Source: Conidiobolus incongruus B7586 (taxonomy: Eukaryota > Entomophthoromycota > Entomophthoromycetes > Entomophthorales > Conidiobolaceae). From it: 11,596 nucleotides of DNA. The translations under genes were made by a program, and so were the position numbers. Below the pieces are notes generated by a model. The model saw nothing but the letters and a program-made list of their open reading frames with translations. It was not told the DNA's origin and searched no databases. The stretch is from positions 1 through 11,596 of the forward strand of contig JNEM01006204.1 of assembly GCA_000697335.1 (NCBI GenBank). Reading direction: 5' to 3'. Shown here piece by piece: positions 7,783 to 11,596 of this stretch (within the stretch, counting starts at the first letter, position 1; every line of letters begins with the position of its first letter).

Positions 7783-8598
7783 ACTAATTTCATAAGGGAT
7801 CAAAATTCTCATGAACTCAATATTTGACTAAACGTTCCTTGTGTTACTATTTTCGGAATTACAAAGTTTTATGAAATTCTCACCTTACATATTTAGCCAT
7901 TAATACCCGAAAGCCATTATTCTTGATTATTCGCTACATTTTAAATCTTTTAACTGCATTTTTTTTTTCAATCGGATACTTTAGAAAAAATTGCCAATTG
8001 GATAATTTTTACCATTTATGCAGGCACTAGATGAATACAAACGTACTACACAAAGATTTTTGGGGTTTCGGATATTTTGATGACATCATTTGGGAATATC
8101 ATTTATCAAAGTAAGGCAATTCAAAGGCATATTTAATGTCTTGATGTTTTTATATCTTACATTGTTAGTAAAAGATACGATATGGCACGAAGAATTGAAT
8201 AATAAAATGCAACACAAATAGTCAGTATACTGATTATTTTCATATGCCGATTTATTGGCGATTTACAAAGTTTCTGTAATATTAAAGATCAATTTAATAT
8301 GACAGATGAGTATTTTTTGAATCTAGTTGGGTGAAGAAATAAAAAATTGTAGCTTGCCACTTAAATATATACTTATCCATTTAAGAACATTGCAAATAGC
8401 TATTATTCTGAAAATCTATTGAAACTTAATATTTATATATTTGATTACAAAATTAATGTATTAAAGAAAATAATCTAAATAATTTAGTAAACAGAACAAA
8501 TTTATTTACAATGGCGATATGAAATGAATAGTATTATAATGCAAAAATTGAAATTTGCTAGCTGATTGAAATTAGGAATTAAAATCTTGATTCAGATT
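7783..8598. other. Intergenic between copies D and E
   Basis: No ORF, RNA gene or clear repeat can be supported on either strand. The composition is ordinary A+T-rich, without the extreme bias of the block at 900-4080. The left edge probably includes upstream control DNA of copy D and the right edge the 3' end of copy E. Confidence 0.45.
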
Positions 8599-8613
8599 TC
8601 AAAGCCAAGGAAA

Positions 8614-8769
8614 TTAGACTTTAAAACGCTTTGATTCGGAAGTGTATATCTGTCTCTTGCTCGAATTTAAACTGCTTCTGGCTGACTCTGGAAAGACTTT
8701 TTGACGTAGTTTGGGATCGATAGTGAATGTTTCAAAGAGAGCGATGCGATGTAAATTAATAGTTCTCAT
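8614..8769 (-). CDS. Micro-protein family copy E, C-terminally truncated (51 aa)
   Basis: The frame is intact through the N-terminal block (M-R-T-I-N-L-H-R-I-A-L-F-E-T-F-T-I-D-P-K) and the linker, to S-K-R-F-K-V. A TAA then replaces a lysine codon of the tail. The lost end is still visible in frame after the stop as F-P-W-L followed by TGA (8599-8613), so the stop is recent relative to the divergence of the copies. Two positions of the otherwise conserved Q-Q are H-R. It may be a dying gene or a variant without the tail. An ATG further upstream at 8820 would add 17 residues, but it lies only about 12 bp below the TATA box, inside the region before transcription should begin. The ATG at 8769 matches the paralogues and is preferred. 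Confidence 0.62.
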   Translation of the reverse strand: MRTINLHRIALFETFTIDPKLRQKVFPESARSSLNSSKRQIYTSESKRFKV

Positions 8770-8831
8770 TTGGAATAATGGTAATTTGAAAATATAGTGT
8801 AGTTGATCAAATAAATCCATTGAAATGGAGT

Positions 8832-8843
8832 CCTTTTATATGG
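8832..8843 (-). promoter_or_regulatory. TATA box of copy E
   Basis: On the minus strand CCATATAAAAGG lies about 63 bp upstream of the preferred ATG. A CCAAT string on the opposite strand (8852-8856, ATTGG when read with the gene) sits just above it and could be a CCAAT-box element. A small dyad TCCAT-ttca-ATGGA follows the TATA box directly. Confidence 0.6.
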
Positions 8844-9425
8844 CATTTTGGCCAATAGTTACGATCGCTTCTATTCAATCTTTGTTATTTTATTCAAGTT
8901 TTAAACTTTATTCATAACATATAAAGCAGTCAATATTAACATATGTATTAATAACAGCATTCAATTATATTCTGAACTATTCTAGATATATTAAAAATGA
9001 ACAATCCTTCGCTTGTTATAGTCAATACTGTAATAATTACCTAATAAGTATTACTTATGCAATGTTTAATTATCTAAAAATAATATATTATCAATCTTTG
9101 TATAATGAGCTAAAAATATATTAATCACAATATGATCCCAATTTTGATTGTTCATGGATTGAGATAAATTGAACTGATAAAGCTTATAGATATCAAAAAT
9201 TGAGAGAGTTGAGAAAATATATTTTCAAATATAATATACCATATGTATGTTTTTGATTGGTTTTTATTGGATTTTATATATTGACATTAATCAAAATATA
9301 GATTAGGATTTGGGTTAATTTGGCTATTGAATATAAATGCTGAAGACATTGTTTTGCACTATAGATATTCCAATCAATGTTAATGTTTCAGTTTAAATAA
9401 AGTAGAACAAATAATTAAAAGGGCT

Positions 9426-9474
9426 GGTTTATGTTAAATTAATATAATATAAACTAAATAATTTAATATAAACC
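9426..9474. repeat. Hairpin with 16-bp arms
   Basis: The left arm ggtttatgttaaatta (9426-9441) pairs with the right arm taatttaatataaacc (9459-9474) with a single G-T mismatch, around a 17-nt A+T-rich loop. The neighbouring T/A pair extends the stem by one. It could be the remnant of a short inverted-repeat element or a stem-forming site. It lies far from any gene in the window. Confidence 0.55.
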
Positions 9475-9626
9475 AATTCAACTGTTGGGCATTTTAAAAT
9501 AATAATATTCAAATATTGGGATTGAAAATTCTCACCCAAAAGTCAAAATAAAATTACGTTTTACACCTGTCAATTTTTTAAAATGCTTCGGAAATTTTCG
9601 GACTACAATTTTTTAATTGGATTTGG

Positions 9627-9642
9627 TAAATTACGTAATTTA
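9627..9642. repeat. 16-bp perfect palindrome with TTACGTAA core
   Basis: The string taaattacgtaattta equals its own reverse complement. Its centre TTACGTAA is a well-known type of bZIP dimer site (Yap/ATF/PAR-like). No gene start lies within several hundred bases, so a regulatory role is only a possibility. Confidence 0.5.
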
Positions 9643-10333
9643 TATGTAAATAAGAAATTGCCATATGAAATAAATTGCTAAATATGTATCAACTTATAGA
9701 TATATTTATATTGAGCATATTGTGTTACGAATTATTTGTGGATACCGGGCTATAATTCACATTGCAAATGCTTAGTAATTATAAATCAGTAACCTATTCA
9801 CAGATATTTATTTGTTATTTGATATAATTTATTAATTACTTTTTTCTCATTTTCATTTGCTATTAAAATATCAAAAATATATTAGAGATAATCTCTTAAA
9901 GAATTAGTAAAAATTGGATAATGCTTAATAATAATAAATTTTAGGATCAAGACAAGTTGATTACCGAATACCTAATATATTTAAATAATTTGATAAACTT
10001 ATCTATCTAACAAAGATAATAATATTATTACATTATATTGAATATTTGTTGAAACCTTATTCAGTTACTTAATTTTCAAAATATCTAGTTGCAAAAAGTT
10101 AAATCCTTTGGAAATAAATGGAATGATCTCTATTCAGAGTCTCAATTATGCAAATAATTTCTTAAAGATGACAAAAATAAAAATTGTGATTAGTAATGAA
10201 TGCTTTACAGAAGATGATTTATTTTCAATTTGATAGAAATCTAATAATTGAATTTGATTTTTAGAATAGGATTTGTTAAGTTAATATACTTCAATTTGAT
10301 TATGTTTATTATCAAATAATGAAATAGATTTCA

Positions 10334-10537
10334 ATGTCTGTGCTTGGCGAAATAATCAAATCATTTACAATGAAAGTGTCCAATATTTTGTGTGGTAGCA
10401 CGAGTTGGGAAAGCCGTGTTCGGATCAATTCAAATACAAGAGAGAGATCTGGTGAATTCCAGGTAACTGTTAGAGAGAAGGAATTTATTGTTTTAAGGCA
10501 GATAGCTAGGAGGACCCAGCTCGAGCTCTTGTCCTGA
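10334..10537 (+). CDS. Uncharacterised 67-codon ORF in a G+C-richer island
   Basis: An ATG-started frame of 67 codons sits in a stretch clearly richer in G+C than everything around it, with codons such as GGC, CGT, ACG and CAG that are rare elsewhere in the window. The start region (M-S-V-L-G-E-I-I-K-S-F-T-M-K-V) faintly recalls the M-x-x-I ... F-T-I of the micro-protein family, but the rest does not align and the F-P-W-F tail is absent. The product is Arg/Glu/Ser-rich with no visible domain. A possible GT...AG intron (10462-10500, about 39 nt) would change the C-terminus. No TATA element is seen at the expected distance upstream. It may instead be the far end of a decayed gene, or the opposite strand may be the one transcribed (see the element at 10556). 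Confidence is low. Confidence 0.28.
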   Translation: MSVLGEIIKSFTMKVSNILCGSTSWESRVRINSNTRERSGEFQVTVREKEFIVLRQIARRTQLELLS

Positions 10538-10555
10538 AGATAGCTCTAATTCCGG

Positions 10556-10565
10556 GTTTTATATA
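10556..10565 (-). promoter_or_regulatory. Possible TATA box facing into the 10334-10537 island
   Basis: On the minus strand TATATAAAAC followed by CCGG resembles the TATA boxes of the micro-protein genes. A CCAAT string on the plus strand lies about 55 bp above it (near 10619). A minus-strand transcript would begin near 10535, but no ATG occurs in its first 150 nt and the first one opens only a 2-codon frame, so any product would be non-coding, spliced or broken. Confidence 0.3.
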
Positions 10566-10739
10566 GAGTGAATAGAGTAAGGAGATTTATGGAGTTTTCC
10601 GGTGGCTTGTATCATCAACCAATTAAAGGATAGAGCTGAAATGGCTGATCATGTGAGGAGGAATAACCATTATATTCAGTTGATGTAAGCATATTTAGTA
10701 GGAGAGATACCTCCTGACTTGTGACAGTAGTATTAATTA

Positions 10740-11596
10740 TATCAATATGGATGTGTAAAGTTTGAAAATTTCTGAAATATCACTCAATTTTTGTTTAATT
10801 TGAATTCAATAATTTATTACAACTTTTATAATATAATTATCATAGTTATATTTATGGAGGAAATTTTAGTATGATATATAATTATCATATAGTATTCATA
10901 AGTTCACTAAAAGTGATTAATTAAAATTTTCTTAATATATGTATGTATTTTATTAATATTAAAAAATTTCTAATTTTATTATTTTGATAATTTTATTTAT
11001 AATAAAAGAAATAATATATTGGTTTGAAAATTTCTTTTAATAAATCAAAACACTCATATATATATATTACTATTACCTATGATTTGAAGGAATGGGAAAT
11101 TTTTAATTTTTGATTTTTCAAATATATGAATAGTTTTAAATTATAAAATATATACAAAATAAATATAAAGATATATAATATTAAACTATATATATTAGTT
11201 TTTTGATTAAGAAATCAATTTTTTAAAATCTATTATTTAATTTTATTTAAACTTATTAATAATTATAAAAAGTCTTTTATTTTAGTTATAATAAAACTTA
11301 ACTATTCATTCTTTAAAATTAATTTAGAATTTATAAATAACTTTGATTAATAGAAAATTATTTCAATAAAATATTTATTAATAAGTAATTTATATCAAAT
11401 TAAAAAAGAGTTTATATAAAACTTATTAAAATTTAACTCAAAATTAAGGTTTTTATAATAAATTATTATTATTGATATATCTTAAATTTGTTTATATAAT
11501 CCTTAAATAAAAGAAAAAATTAAATTATAATTTTAAGCTAAATTAATCTTTTATAAATAATTTATTTTTAAGCAAATATTAATTATTATAATTAAT
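10740..11596. other. Second extremely A+T-rich block, runs off the window
   Basis: Composition returns to that of the 900-4080 block: nearly all A/T and stop-dense in every frame. A string ttcactaaaagtgattaatt near 10904-10923 weakly resembles the outer repeat of the Tc1-like fossil (ACAAAAGTGAGTCATAAAAT), but no inner repeat or opposite end is found before the window ends. It is probably decayed mobile DNA. Confidence 0.45.

Larger units (their letters stand above)
8860..10330. other. Long intergenic stretch with two palindromic sites
   Basis: No ORF or RNA gene is supported on either strand. It contains the hairpin at 9426-9474 and the 16-bp palindrome at 9627-9642, listed separately. Between them, 9545-9615 is less A+T-rich and contains a spaced TCGGA pair (ttcggaaattttcgga), which may belong to a decayed repeat of unknown family. 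Confidence 0.45.

Noticed and set aside
7630-7827. 65-codon plus-strand open frame
   Set aside because: It is antisense to copy D and opens at TTG. The minus-strand frame is the conserved one.
8770-8820. N-terminal extension of copy E from the ATG at 8820
   Set aside because: The extension has no counterpart in the other copies, and its ATG lies too close to the TATA box to be within the transcript.
10904-10923. Second Tc1-like terminal repeat (ttcactaaaagtgattaatt)
   Set aside because: Resemblance covers only a short A-rich core. No inner repeat was found about 175 bp inside, and no opposite end lies within the window.
1-11596. CRISPR array, operon or mitochondrial genome fragment
   Set aside because: There is no regular repeat-spacer pattern and no long or overlapping ORFs. 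The tRNA-Gln is of cytosolic type with a pol III terminator, so the window is nuclear.

Overview
This is a nuclear eukaryotic window. The evidence is an intact cytosolic-type tRNA-Gln(UUG) gene with a pol III T-run terminator, TATA boxes a fixed distance upstream of tiny ORFs, an A at -3 of the start codons, and a Tc1/mariner DNA-transposon fossil. There is no bacterial signature: no Shine-Dalgarno-led operon and no long ORF. Base composition is very A+T-rich throughout. Two blocks (about 900-4080 and about 10740 to the end) are even more extreme and are dominated by TA/AT strings and stop codons. This fits old transposon-rich DNA eroded by C-to-T change, or by RIP-like mutation if the host is a fungus. 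An A+T-rich fungus, perhaps early-diverging, is my best guess, but no single feature proves the lineage.

The main coding content is a small paralogous gene family that I do not recognise. Five copies of a 56-57 codon, intronless gene lie in one cluster. Two are on the plus strand at the left (695-868 intact; 4678-4847 frameshifted). Three are on the minus strand at the right (5933-6103 intact; 7531-7701 intact; 8614-8769 with an early stop that removes the conserved C-terminus). All share an N-terminal block (QQIALFETFTIDPKLRE-like) and a variable Ser-rich linker. The three intact copies end exactly at the stop codon with a basic/aromatic tail (F-K-x-K-F-P-W-F, or K-F-K-F-P-W-F). A TATA-like element lies roughly 63-72 bp upstream of every copy, including a decayed one at the pseudogene. 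The two strand groups point at each other, with the tRNA-Gln gene between them.

Layout: 1-620 intergenic; 621-868 promoter and gene A; about 900-4080 very A+T-rich block containing a degenerate Tc1/mariner element of IR/DR architecture (about 2011-3581); 4600-4847 pseudogene B; 5320-5390 tRNA-Gln (minus); 5933-6182 gene C; 7531-7782 gene D; 8614-8843 truncated gene E; 8860-10320 intergenic with a hairpin and a 16-bp perfect palindrome; 10330-10570 an isolated less A+T-rich island with an uncharacterised 67-codon ORF and an opposing TATA-like element; 10740-end a second A+T-rich block.

The candidate undescribed system is the cluster of micro-proteins. Whatever they do, sequence is retained at both ends of the protein while the middle drifts, promoter spacing is kept, and copies are being gained and lost. 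No function can be assigned from sequence alone.
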